NCBI RefSeq assembly: GCF_900109375.1
Contig: NZ_FOAB01000006.1
Span: 186,001-250,000 of the forward strand
Length of the DNA: 64,000 nucleotides
From: Aquimarina amphilecti
Lineage (GTDB): Bacteria; Bacteroidota; Bacteroidia; Flavobacteriales; Flavobacteriaceae
Reading direction: 5' to 3'
The position numbers were made by a program, and so were the translations under genes. This document shows, in pieces, positions 1-8,387 of the stretch. The notes below the pieces were generated by a model. That model was not told the DNA's origin. It was given only the letters and a program-made list of their open reading frames with translations, and did no database searches. How positions within the stretch are numbered: the first letter of the stretch is position 1; every line of letters begins with the position of its first letter.

Positions 1-1
1 T

Positions 2-1414
2 AATAGATTAAAAGAATATATCTTAGAGAAAGATATACCTTCTATTCAGCAGAGTGTAAAAGATGGTAAACTATCATATGAGGAATTGACCAAATTCTAT
101 ATTTATCGAATTCGGAAGTTTGAGAGTAATAATGCTCTTTCTTTAAATGCTGTGATATCCCTAAATCCAAAAGTTATAAAACAAGCAAGAGCATTAGATA
201 AAATGGATAAAAACACCATTGATGCTAATTCAGTTTTTGGAATGCCAATTATATTGAAAGATAATATTGGTGCGAAAAATATGTATACAACTGCTGGGGC
301 TGTTGTGTTACAAAAGAATAAAACGGATAATGCTTTTATAACTAGACGTTTATTAGATCAAAATGCATTGATTTTAGGTAAAGCAAATCTTAGTGAATGG
401 GCATATTTCCTTTGTATTGGTTGTCCTGTTGGGTATAGTGCGATTGGAGGTCAAACTCTTAATCCATATGGTAGAATGGTTTTCGAAAGTGGAGGGTCAA
501 GTTCTGGCAGTGGTGTTGTTGTTGCTGCAAATTTTTGTGTTGCCGCAGTCGGAACAGAGACGAGTGGATCTATTTTATCACCTTCTAGTCAGAATTCTGT
601 TGTAGGTTTGAAGCCTACAATTGGAGTATTAAGCAGATCAGGTATTGTTCCTATATCTAGTACTTTGGATACTCCAGGGCCGATGACAAAGAGTGTGATA
701 GATAATGCTATTTTATTAGATGCAATGACGGGTAAGGATCTAAATGATTTGGCTTCTGTTTCTTCTGAAAAAGATTTTATGGAATTGATGAAAAACTCGA
801 CTGTTAAGGGAAAACGGTTTGGAGTTATTAAAACCTTTTTGAATGATTCTTTATATCTGCAGGCGATTGATAAGATTAAAATTGCAGGTGGAGAGATTAT
901 AGAAGTTGACCCGAAACAACCTCCATTACCAAGGTTTCTTAGTATTCTCAATGTAGACATGAAAAATGATCTTACAGAATATGTTGATTTATATGCAAGC
1001 AATAATATAAATATAAAGACTATAGAAGATGTAATGGCATTTAATTTAGAAGATACACTTACTAGAATTCCTTATGGGCAAGGCATATTTGAGGGAATTT
1101 TAAAAGACACTACTTCTTCAAAGGGTGTAAAAAAAATAAAAGAAGATCTTAAGGTTGCGGCTCGTGAATATTTTGATTCGCAGATTGATACATATAATCT
1201 AGATGTTATATTGTCCATAAATAACTATCATGCTGGTTATGCCGCCGTGGCTAAATATCCTGCTTTAACTGTACCTATGGGATATACGAATAAAGGCGAG
1301 CCCAAAGGGCTTACTTTTATTGCAAAACCTATGTTAGAAGATAATTTACTGCAATTGGGGTATGGGTATGAGTTAATTTCTAAAGAGCGTAATATCCCTG
1401 AAAAGTATAACTAA
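2..1414 (+). CDS. Amidase signature family protein (5' end outside window)
   Basis: The frame is open from base 2, so the true start lies upstream; about 470 residues are visible. Members hydrolyse amide bonds with a Ser-cisSer-Lys triad. Visible are the lysine in PIILKDNIG, the serine-rich GGSSSGSG loop with the cis-Ser, and the nucleophile block GTETSGSI followed by VVGLKPTIGVLSRSGIVPIS. That block looks more like secreted peptide-amidase-type enzymes (GTETDGSI) than GatA, which usually has GTDTGGSIR. GatA is also unlikely because no gatB or gatC is visible next to it. Substrate is unknown. The stop overlaps the convergent downstream gene by 4 bp. Confidence 0.9.
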   Translation, partial: NRLKEYILEKDIPSIQQSVKDGKLSYEELTKFYIYRIRKFESNNALSLNAVISLNPKVIKQARALDKMDKNTIDANSVFGMPIILKDNIGAKNMYTTAGAVVLQKNKTDNAFITRRLLDQNALILGKANLSEWAYFLCIGCPVGYSAIGGQTLNPYGRMVFESGGSSSGSGVVVAANFCVAAVGTETSGSILSPSSQNSVVGLKPTIGVLSRSGIVPISSTLDTPGPMTKSVIDNAILLDAMTGKDLNDLASVSSEKDFMELMKNSTVKGKRFGVIKTFLNDSLYLQAIDKIKIAGGEIIEVDPKQPPLPRFLSILNVDMKNDLTEYVDLYASNNINIKTIEDVMAFNLEDTLTRIPYGQGIFEGILKDTTSSKGVKKIKEDLKVAAREYFDSQIDTYNLDVILSINNYHAGYAAVAKYPALTVPMGYTNKGEPKGLTFIAKPMLEDNLLQLGYGYELISKERNIPEKYN

Positions 1415-2508
1415 TTGATCAGCGCATTAATTTTAATCCACAAATCATTATCAAAACTCGATGGACCAAGTAGTGATTCTCCAGAATCATCACCCATCCT
1501 TACAATTACTAGGTTTTGACTAGGAACTACATATAATTTTTGATCATTTTTCCCTAATCCAGCAATAAGATCTTCTGGTGCATCAGGCATTAATTCTCCA
1601 GGAAATTCAGTTTCAAATGCAGGTGCCCTAAAACTTGATTTACCATTTAACCACCATAAATATCCATATGATTTATTGTGGTTTTGAGAGGCAGTAGTCA
1701 TTTCTGTAAAATAGTTTTGATCAGTAAGAATTTGATTGCTATCCCAAGTTCCCTTGTTAAGATTAAGAAGACCAAAACGAGCCATACTTCTTGCTGTACT
1801 ATAATATATATTAGCATACCCTAGACGTATCCAAGCGCCAGTCATGCCAATTTTATTTTTTAACCTAGAATCAAAATAAGCGTTATATTCCATATTCGAT
1901 GCACCTGCAACAATATCTGAAAGTAATGTGTATGCAGCATTATGATAATACCAGAAACTTCCTGCTTCATTGAGGTATAGAAGACAATCAAAATCAGTAC
2001 AATTTTGATTAGAAATGTTATAATCTAAACCTGTTGTCATTGTCAGGTGATTTCTAATTGTGATATTACTTTGTTGATCATTAGTAATATCTGCCCACTC
2101 ATTACCTAAGTAGGAAGCAGAATTATGATCGATTTCAAGCAAACCTTCTTGTTGTGCTAATCCTACGGTAAAAGCCGTCAATGTTTTTCCTGCAGAGTAC
2201 CAGGGATTATTATCAGAAGCTGTGCCTCCATTAAAATATTTTTCAATTACAATTTTTCCGTTTTTGAGAATGATAAACGCTTTGGAGTTTTTTTCTTCAA
2301 GAAAATCATAAAGAGGTTGTTCTGCATTAACGTTCCATTCCAAGTCAATAATTGCAGTAGTATCCCATTCCTCAGAAGCAATTGGAGGAAAATATAAGTT
2401 GTCTTGATCTGGATTTGGTTCAACGCTAATAACTTCATCCGTAGCATCTGAACAAGAAAGTAAACTTATAGATAAAAAAAGTAGAAATAGAATGACTTTG
2501 TTTTTCAT
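1411..2508 (-). CDS. Serine hydrolase lipoprotein, beta-lactamase/class C family
   Basis: 365 residues. The N-terminus is a lipoprotein signal with lipobox LLSC (Cys19), so the protein is probably membrane anchored outside the cytoplasm. The class C beta-lactamase/PBP4*/esterase fold is indicated by S-A-G-K at residues 105-108 (nucleophile Ser and general-base Lys) and Y-H-N at 188-190 (the YxN motif). A glycine-rich stretch near the end may replace the KTG motif. Such proteins include D-aminopeptidases, esterases and 6-aminohexanoate-hydrolase-like enzymes; true beta-lactamase activity is not implied. It converges on the amidase with a 4-bp overlap. Confidence 0.85.
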   Translation of the reverse strand: MKNKVILFLLFLSISLLSCSDATDEVISVEPNPDQDNLYFPPIASEEWDTTAIIDLEWNVNAEQPLYDFLEEKNSKAFIILKNGKIVIEKYFNGGTASDNNPWYSAGKTLTAFTVGLAQQEGLLEIDHNSASYLGNEWADITNDQQSNITIRNHLTMTTGLDYNISNQNCTDFDCLLYLNEAGSFWYYHNAAYTLLSDIVAGASNMEYNAYFDSRLKNKIGMTGAWIRLGYANIYYSTARSMARFGLLNLNKGTWDSNQILTDQNYFTEMTTASQNHNKSYGYLWWLNGKSSFRAPAFETEFPGELMPDAPEDLIAGLGKNDQKLYVVPSQNLVIVRMGDDSGESLLGPSSFDNDLWIKINALIN

Positions 2509-2620
2509 AGCTTGGGGATTATGAACATTAGACTATACAATATACAAAAGGTTTAGTTTCCATTTTTTTAAGGGATTGACTTAATTATTAATTATGTACT
2601 AAAACTTTAGTTATTCATTG

Positions 2621-2628
2621 TATCTTTG
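2621..2628 (+). promoter_or_regulatory. Promoter -7 element of rimO
   Basis: TATCTTTG matches the Bacteroidetes sigma-ABfr -7 consensus TAnnTTTG. The rimO ATG follows 20 nt later, giving a leader of about 15 nt. No convincing TTG -33 box is seen at the usual spacing. Confidence 0.65.
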
Positions 2629-2648
2629 CACACCTTTATTCAGAAGAT

Positions 2649-3950
2649 ATGAGAACAAAGACTTTAAAAAAGAATAAGATCAATGTAGTTACATTGGGTT
2701 GTAGCAAGAATGTGTATGATAGTGAGGTTCTTATGGGACAACTAAAGGCCAACAATAAAGAAGTAGTTCATGAAGAAGAAGGAAATGTTGTTGTGATTAA
2801 CACTTGTGGTTTTATAGCAAATGCTAAAGAAGAATCTGTTAATACTATTTTAGAGTACGTACAGAAAAAAGATCAAGGTGTTGTAGATAAAGTTTTTGTT
2901 ACAGGTTGTTTATCAGAAAGATATAAGCCGGATTTACAAAAGGAAATTCCAGATGTTGATCAGTATTTTGGTACTACTGAGCTTCCCGGTTTATTAAAGG
3001 CTTTGGGAGCAGATTATAAACATGAACTTATAGGAGAAAGATTAACAACTACACCTAAAAACTATGCATATTTAAAAATTGCAGAGGGTTGTGATCGTCC
3101 TTGTTCCTTTTGTGCTATTCCATTAATGCGGGGTAAGCATAAGTCAACTCCTATAGAAGGATTAGTAACTGAAGCGGAGAAATTGGCTGCCAATGGAGTA
3201 AAAGAATTAGTATTGATTGCTCAGGATTTAACGTATTATGGGTTAGATTTATATAAGGAAAGAAAATTAGCAGATTTACTTCGCGCATTGGTAAAGGTTG
3301 ATGGAATAGAATGGATTCGATTACATTATGCATTTCCTACAGGATTTCCAATGGAAGTGTTAGAAGTAATGAGAAAGGAACCTAAGATCTGTAATTACAT
3401 AGATATTCCTTTACAGCATATAGCTGATCCTATTCTGAAATCAATGCGAAGAGGAACTACTAAGGCTAAAACTACAAAGCTCTTAAAAGAATTTAGAGCA
3501 GCTGTTCCGGAAATGACAATTCGTACGACTTTGATTGTCGGGTATCCTGGAGAAACACAAGAGGATTTCGAGACGTTAAGAGATTGGGTAAAAGAAATGC
3601 GTTTTGAGCGCTTAGGTTGTTTTACATATTCTCATGAAGAAAACACACATGCTTTTAATCTTGAAGATGATGTGCCAGAAGAAGTAAAAATGGACCGTGC
3701 CAATGAGATAATGGAGATACAGTCACAAATCTCTTGGGAATTAAATCAACAGAAGATAGGACAGGAGTTTAAAGTGGTTGTTGATCGTAAAGAAGGACAA
3801 TACTTTGTAGGTAGAACCGAGTTTGATTCTCCTGATGTTGATAACGAGGTTTTGATAGATGCTTCTAAGTTTTATCTAAAAACAGGAGAATATACAACTG
3901 TTAAGATATATGAAGCAGAGGATTTTGATTTATATGGAGAAGTTGTTTAA
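2649..3950 (+). CDS. rimO: Ribosomal protein S12 methylthiotransferase RimO
   Basis: 433 residues, the usual family length. RimO is a radical-SAM enzyme that methylthiolates an aspartate of ribosomal protein S12 in the cytosol. The N-terminal MTTase domain carries the three cysteines of the auxiliary Fe-S cluster (TLGCSKN near residue 18, INTCGF, TGCLSER). The radical-SAM motif CxxxCxxC is seen as CDRPCSFC, followed by the family block IPLMRGKHKS. The tail is a TRAM domain. TLGCSKN and the CSFCAIPLMRG context distinguish RimO from MiaB. It has its own promoter and seems monocistronic. Confidence 0.97.
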   Translation: MRTKTLKKNKINVVTLGCSKNVYDSEVLMGQLKANNKEVVHEEEGNVVVINTCGFIANAKEESVNTILEYVQKKDQGVVDKVFVTGCLSERYKPDLQKEIPDVDQYFGTTELPGLLKALGADYKHELIGERLTTTPKNYAYLKIAEGCDRPCSFCAIPLMRGKHKSTPIEGLVTEAEKLAANGVKELVLIAQDLTYYGLDLYKERKLADLLRALVKVDGIEWIRLHYAFPTGFPMEVLEVMRKEPKICNYIDIPLQHIADPILKSMRRGTTKAKTTKLLKEFRAAVPEMTIRTTLIVGYPGETQEDFETLRDWVKEMRFERLGCFTYSHEENTHAFNLEDDVPEEVKMDRANEIMEIQSQISWELNQQKIGQEFKVVVDRKEGQYFVGRTEFDSPDVDNEVLIDASKFYLKTGEYTTVKIYEAEDFDLYGEVV

Positions 3951-4202
3951 TTATTTATTTGTAATCGGTATCCAATATTATTTCCCTGGTTTCTCTTGAT
4001 TAATCCGTTATAATTAAAGTTAGTTTAGTAGTGATATTATCTATGTCTTTTATTACGATACTTTGGCGCGTTATATGCTAATAGTAGACTCAATTTTGTT
4101 TAGTATTCAATTTGCGGTATGTTTCAATATATTTTATTGATTTGCCTAAAAGTGAAGTATATTATAGACAGTAAGAACCAATTAAATTTACAGTTTAAAA
4201 CA

Positions 4203-4355
4203 AAAAAAAATCGAGGATACGATGATCCTCGATTTTGTTGCGTATACTCTTTAGATTTTTTGGCTAATTCTAATTTATAAGAGAACTTTATTACTTTATT
4301 TTATTAAGGGACAAAGTCTTATAGTAAACGCTATTTTTTTAATTTAATTTTATTC
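4203..4355 (-). ncRNA. Candidate structured small RNA (6S-like?) of about 150 nt
   Basis: A minus-strand -7 element (TACTTTTG, 4361-4368) lies just before a run ending in a strong intrinsic terminator with a 12-bp stem (4207-4218 with 4225-4236, 6-nt loop) and a U-tract. Between them, in minus orientation, GCGTTTACT (4323-4331) pairs with AGTATACGC (4240-4248) with one mismatch. Directly nested inside, 4313-4322 pairs with 4277-4289 (ATAAGA and CTTT halves, 3-nt bulge). A small TTAGA/TCTAA hairpin is possible on the 3' side. No reading frame fits. A closing stem, a 3'-side mini-hairpin and a terminal hairpin resemble 6S RNA, and a flavobacterial 6S family has been described, but identity is not shown. 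Ends are inferred. Confidence 0.5.
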
Positions 4356-4360
4356 GGGCG

Positions 4361-4368
4361 CAAAAGTA
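4361..4368 (-). promoter_or_regulatory. Promoter -7 element of the 4203-4355 RNA candidate
   Basis: Minus strand reads TACTTTTG followed by CGCCCG, an exact TAnnTTTG match with GC-rich initiation sequence. The -33 region is only loosely TTTCG-like. A dyad AGTTA-ACGC-TAACT at 4400-4413 sits just upstream and could bind a regulator. Confidence 0.6.
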
Positions 4369-4697
4369 TTTAAAAAAGAGATACGAAATTCTTAATTTTA
4401 GTTAACGCTAACTGCGTTTTTGAAATTGAAAGAAATAGTAGTTTAAGGTTTTCGTAACTCAATAAAGGTAAGGGTTGAGGTATTAATAATATAGTTGGAA
4501 AAAGTAAGGTTTGAATGTATTATTTTTAGGTTTTTATTGAAATAAGTACATTGCTGTTTTTCTTCAAAAAACTTTAAACTTAACAATTTGATAATATTGA
4601 GGTTTAAATATTATGTTTCATTGATTTTTGTGACGTGAAAACATGAATAGTTTGATTATAATGTATTTGTTTAGGTTGTAGTAGTTATTTGAAGATT

Positions 4698-4736
4698 AAA
4701 AAAAATAAACTAAAAGAGATCTGATTTTTTTAGTTT
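4698..4736 (-). terminator. Intrinsic terminator of the pirin gene
   Basis: AAACTAAAA at 4707-4715 pairs with TTTTAGTTT at 4728-4736. On the minus strand the stem is followed by an A then eight T. It lies about 75 bp past the pirin stop codon. Confidence 0.6.
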
Positions 4737-4809
4737 CAAACCTCCACCTTATTTAAGATATACGAACCATACTTTAAATAGTTTCAAAATAGTCCCATAT
4801 GTTTAGGGT

Positions 4810-5523
4810 TTAAAGCGTTATAGGAATTTCCATTAATAGTATTTTTGAAGATTCATTTGACGTGATTTGCAGTTGTTCAACATCCCAGATCCCTAGTCCA
4901 TCCCTCTTTTCTAATAAATTGTTTTCTAGAGATATATTTCCTTCTAGTATAAAAGCGTATACACCGTTTTTTTTGTCATTTAGCGTATATGTATGTGTAC
5001 TTCCTTTTTCTAATTTGCCTAAATGAAACCAAGCATTTTGATGAATCCATACACCATCATCTTCTTGATTAGGAGATAAAATCTGGTATAAGTTGTTTTT
5101 AATATCATTATCTCTAATGGTAATTTGATCATATCTAGGAGTAACGTTCTTTTGGTTTGGAGTAATCCATATTTGTAAGAATTTTACTTCCTTGTCAAGG
5201 TTCTTATTGTATTCACTATGAAATACACCGGTTCCGGCACTCATTACCTGAATATCTCCTTGTTTGATAACGGTTGTGTTTCCCATACTATCTTGATGTT
5301 CTAAATCACCTTCAAGTGGAATGGAAATGATTTCCATGTTATCATGAGGATGTTTTCCAAATCCTTTTCCTGCTGATACGGTATCGTCATTTAGTACTCT
5401 TAGAGCTCCAAAGCTCATTCTTTCTGGGTTGTAATAATTTCCAAAACTAAAAGTATGGTAAGAGTTTAACCAACCAAAATTGGCAGTTCCTCTAGTATCT
5501 GATTTATGGATGATCGTTTTCAT
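4810..5523 (-). CDS. Pirin family protein (YhhW-like bicupin)
   Basis: 237 residues, typical of short YhhW-type pirins, some of which have quercetin 2,3-dioxygenase activity. The N-terminal cupin has the family block (RGTANFGWLNSYHTFSFGNYY) and the metal-ligand region GKHPHDNMEIISIPLEG with HxH and Glu. A further His is in TGVFHSEYN. Cytosolic. An AraC-type regulator gene lies 96 bp upstream on the same strand and may control it. Physiological substrate unknown. Confidence 0.9.
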   Translation of the reverse strand: MKTIIHKSDTRGTANFGWLNSYHTFSFGNYYNPERMSFGALRVLNDDTVSAGKGFGKHPHDNMEIISIPLEGDLEHQDSMGNTTVIKQGDIQVMSAGTGVFHSEYNKNLDKEVKFLQIWITPNQKNVTPRYDQITIRDNDIKNNLYQILSPNQEDDGVWIHQNAWFHLGKLEKGSTHTYTLNDKKNGVYAFILEGNISLENNLLEKRDGLGIWDVEQLQITSNESSKILLMEIPITL

Positions 5524-5619
5524 AATGTATCCTTTCTTTATAATTCTTTTACAAAGGTGAGTTTTTATCTAAGGATTTAAAATATGAGAATACGGAGGAA
5601 TGTTGTAAAAATCCGACCT

Positions 5620-6486
5620 TTAGTGTTTTTGCTTAAAATTAGAGGGTGAAACTCCGGTGCATTTTTTAAAGAAATTACTAAAATTAGCTGGTTCATTAAA
5701 GCCAAGATTATATCCAATTTCTTTCGTTGTTTTATCAGAAAAGCTTAATAACCTTTTAGCAGCAATAATAATTCTAGATTGTAAATATTCTTTGGCTGTT
5801 TTGCCTATAAGGGATTTTATAGTTCTGTTTAAATGGTCTGGCGTAACATGCAGCGCTTTGGCATATTCATGTACTTTATGCCATTCGGAAAAATGCTTTT
5901 CTACTAGATTCTTAAATTCTTTAAGTATCATAGATCCTGCATGTAATTGCTGTGGATCTTTTGTGTGAATATCACAAATATTATTACTGTAGATCAAAAA
6001 AAGTTTTAATAGTGCTCCTATCATTTCTGATTTAAACTTAGTAATAGAATGGTGTGTTTCGAAAATCTGAGCACTATAAGAATTCAATTGTTTTAGTTGT
6101 TCTGCATTTAAAAGGAGAGGAGGAGTGTATCCATAGTCTTGAAAAAGGTTAATATCTTCTATAAAACGATAATCGATATCATTCTTTACTAAAAATTGTC
6201 TGGAAAATGTAATTACCCAACCATCAGGTTTTTGTGTTTCTCTAATTTGATGAACTTGTCCTGGGCTTAAAAAGAAAACTTGTCGATCTTTTAATAAAAA
6301 TTCATTAAAATCTATAATATGAATCCCTTGAGCTTTAGAGGTCAAAATGATAATATAAAAATCATGTCTGTGGGGTAAATCAACTTTGCCTGCTGATTTA
6401 TTATAAATGTCTTCCATTTTTTTGATGTCAAAAACTATTTGATTATTTCTTTCATCAATGAGTTTGTACGTCTTAATAGAAGTCAT
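5620..6486 (-). CDS. AraC family transcriptional regulator
   Basis: 288 residues. The N-terminal half is a cupin-like sensing domain (HRHDFYIIILTSKAQGIHIIDF with LSPGQVHQI). The C-terminal 100 residues form the double helix-turn-helix: HEYAKALHVTPDHLNRTIKSLIGKTAKEYLQ and the second helix GFNEPANFSNFFKKCTGVSPSNFK. It is encoded just upstream of the pirin gene on the same strand, so it probably regulates pirin or itself. Effector unknown. Confidence 0.93.
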   Translation of the reverse strand: MTSIKTYKLIDERNNQIVFDIKKMEDIYNKSAGKVDLPHRHDFYIIILTSKAQGIHIIDFNEFLLKDRQVFFLSPGQVHQIRETQKPDGWVITFSRQFLVKNDIDYRFIEDINLFQDYGYTPPLLLNAEQLKQLNSYSAQIFETHHSITKFKSEMIGALLKLFLIYSNNICDIHTKDPQQLHAGSMILKEFKNLVEKHFSEWHKVHEYAKALHVTPDHLNRTIKSLIGKTAKEYLQSRIIIAAKRLLSFSDKTTKEIGYNLGFNEPANFSNFFKKCTGVSPSNFKQKH

Positions 6487-6606
6487 TTTTTAATAGTAAG
6501 TAATTCTATTTGTTGTTAATATACGATCTATATAATCATAAATAGAATAATTTATAGTTAATTGGTTTTAATTATATAGAAAATACGCTAATCAAAAAGC
6601 ATTAAT

Positions 6607-6644
6607 AAAAAAAGGGAAAGCCTAATTTAGCTTTCCCTTTTTTT
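6607..6644 (-). terminator. Terminator of the small lipoprotein genes
   Basis: A 15-bp perfect stem (6607-6621 with 6630-6644, core GGGAAAGC/GCTTTCCC) with an 8-nt loop and A/T tracts on both sides. It lies after the two small minus-strand lipoprotein genes and before the AraC gene start. Symmetric, so it could work in both directions. Confidence 0.8.
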
Positions 6645-6687
6645 ATTAAAACCTACTCTTTTTTACTAAAAAAGAGATCTGTTATGA

Positions 6688-6864
6688 CTAGTTGTTACCG
6701 TCGATAATAATATCACCGTCAGTGTTTTCGTCATCTGTGTCATTTTCGTTGTCATTGTTATTGTTTTCTTCTTCATTGAAAACTTGACTTTCGATTGTTT
6801 CGTTTTCACAAGAAACGAATGTTGTAGCTAATGCGAATACTAATAAGAATGTAAATTTTTTCAT
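6688..6864 (-). CDS. Small acidic lipoprotein (58 aa)
   Basis: The protein starts MKKFTFLLVFALATTFVSC, a clear lipoprotein signal with lipobox FVSC (Cys19). The mature part is only 40 residues, almost all Asn, Asp and Glu (ENNNNDNENDTDDENTDG). The start of the mature part, CENETIESQVFNEEEN, resembles the next gene upstream (CEKSSIEEETFSEEND), so the two look like tandem paralogues. No known domain. It could bind cations or be an envelope-surface peptide, but function is not known. It shares the promoter at 7113-7120 with its neighbour and ends before a strong terminator. Confidence 0.7.
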   Translation of the reverse strand: MKKFTFLLVFALATTFVSCENETIESQVFNEEENNNNDNENDTDDENTDGDIIIDGNN

Positions 6865-6910
6865 TTTGATTTGTTTTATTATTTTAATTTTATTTTGAGG
6901 TATTATATTT

Positions 6911-7063
6911 TTAGTCTCCTAGTCCATGATTATCTTCTTCATGGATATGTACGATCTCTGGTTTATCATTTTCTTCACTAAATGTTTCTTCTTCAATTGA
7001 AGATTTTTCACAAGATGCAAGTGCGATAACTAGCATAAACAGAAATGGGATTTTTTTGATCAT
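6911..7063 (-). CDS. Small acidic lipoprotein (50 aa), paralogue of its neighbour
   Basis: It starts MIKKIPFLFMLVIALASC with lipobox ALASC (Cys18). The mature peptide of 33 residues is acidic with a His-containing tail (IVHIHEEDNHGLGD). It is first in a two-gene unit with the 58-residue lipoprotein, 46 bp apart, behind a consensus promoter. The shared pattern SCE-x3-IE-x3-F-x-EEN-D suggests duplication. The IHEED-NH tail could ligate a metal, which is only inference. Confidence 0.68.
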   Translation of the reverse strand: MIKKIPFLFMLVIALASCEKSSIEEETFSEENDKPEIVHIHEEDNHGLGD

Positions 7064-7112
7064 TTTAGTAAAAATTATTTATGTTTTTGTTCTACTTTTT
7101 CAAAATCGAGTG

Positions 7113-7120
7113 CAAATGTA
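7113..7120 (-). promoter_or_regulatory. Promoter -7 element of the two small lipoprotein genes
   Basis: Minus strand reads TACATTTG, matching TAnnTTTG, about 50 nt before the ATG of the first small lipoprotein. This supports expression of both micro-genes. Confidence 0.6.
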
Positions 7121-7552
7121 TTCAAAAAACTCAATGTAAATCATAAAATTATCTTAACAGCCCTTTGTTTACGGGCTTTATGGGGAAAACACGATGTTTA
7201 GTCTTCAACAAAAAAGAGAAAACATTCAATATTTAATATCGTATTGAAATGAATCTATAAATTATATGCAACTTTTAGATGTTTGTACTGAGAATGTAAT
7301 AAAAGAGCAAAAACCCTTAAGTTAACAATATGGTAATATTGAAGCCTTAAAATGAATTTAAATTATATTATTATCAATAAAATATGTATTTTAATAATTA
7401 TTTTTTAATAAAAGTTAATGTAGTTAAAGCTTTCATATGTATAAATTCCCCTTTTTTGTGTAGTTGTTAATCCTGAAATTTAGAAAACCTCGTTATTTGA
7501 ATATAATCATCTCAAATTAGTTGATTATGTATGTTATTTTATAGATTGTTTT
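7121..7552. other. AT-rich intergenic region
   Basis: No gene seen. At 7319-7352 there is a palindromic core CAATAT-GGTA-ATATTG inside a 23-base segment that is also present, with three differences, at about 4579-4601. Otherwise featureless. Confidence 0.5.
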
Positions 7553-8123
7553 CTATCGTTTCTCTTCTAAAATCATCATAATTTCATTTCTAACACTCGC
7601 TTTAATTGGAGGAGTGTTTGATTTGAGCAAGTCAATTGTATAAAAATATCCACCATATACATAAATAGTAGCATTAATATCTGCACCTAGATCAATTAAA
7701 AATCGTGTTATTTTCGGAAGATTTCTAGGGGCTTTCTGTCTCGACATTTCTACACCATTACTAGCTGCATAAATTAATAGCGTTGCTTTATGACCGTATT
7801 TTGATCTTTTAATGGTTAATTCTGGATATAAATTTACCAGCTTTTTTAATTCTTCGAAATTTCCATTAACAATAAAATTGACAGCTTTTTCAAAATTTTG
7901 ATCATAATAATCTTTTAGCTGTTCTATAGATTCTTAGTCCATATTCATTAGCAATGGTTATTCTGCAATCATTAATAGTTAGATTGAGTTGTTTTAATTG
8001 TTCTATAGGTGTACCTAGATGGTTTGGGTGGTAATTGTTTATTTCTCGAAAAATTACATATTGATTTTCTATAAAACCTTCAAAAATCTTATTAGCTATC
8101 TTATCTAAGTGATCCTTAATCAC
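7553..8123 (-). pseudogene. Ankyrin-repeat-like gene with a single frameshift
   Basis: Two overlapping minus-strand frames make one protein if one base is removed. The first starts at GTG 8123 and reads to NDCRITIANEYGL. Removing one A near 7934-7935 continues it as ESIEQLKDYYDQNFEKAVNFIVNGNFEELKKLV, then ATLLIYAASNGVE and TRFLIDLGADINATIYVYGG, which is recognisable ankyrin-type sequence (FLIDLGADINAT). The corrected product is about 190 residues. The C-terminus ends soon after one repeat, so it may also be truncated. An additional open but start-less minus frame at about 8173-8325 may be more debris. A sequencing error at the frameshift cannot be excluded. Confidence 0.65.
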
Positions 8124-8387
8124 CGGATAGGGTTCTGTTTGATATAGAAGATTACCATATAAAGATGTTATTTCAATGATATTTTATTGATTTTAGCAGC
8201 AGGAAAAAAGCCTCTAGTGTCTTTTGTAGCCCTGCTGCTTCATATATTTCAGTTTGCGATATGCCACTTTTGTATTCAATACTCTTTAATAAAGTATAAT
8301 AACTGTTAGAGTTATCTGCTTTTTAATTAGTTTCTGTAAGTTTAATTATTGTTTTTGCGCTTCTTTTTTTATAAGCTTAAAATTGTA

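Larger units (their letters stand above)
3951..4809. other. Gene-poor region of about 860 bp containing a minus-strand ncRNA candidate
   Basis: No protein-coding frame is convincing here. It holds a minus-strand small-RNA candidate with promoter (4203-4368), a dyad AGTTA-N4-TAACT at 4400-4413 just upstream of that promoter, and the minus-strand terminator of the pirin gene (4698-4736). I see nothing in 3951-4200. Confidence 0.6.

Noticed and set aside
589-1002. Minus-strand frame of 137 residues opposite the amidase
   Set aside because: Lies fully within the amidase, which has clear family motifs; no signal or domain.
8173-8325. Minus-strand open frame (reads ...YKSGISQTEIYEAAGLQKTLEAFFLLLK...)
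   Set aside because: No start codon in frame, between stops; may be debris of the ankyrin-type gene but not supportable as a CDS.
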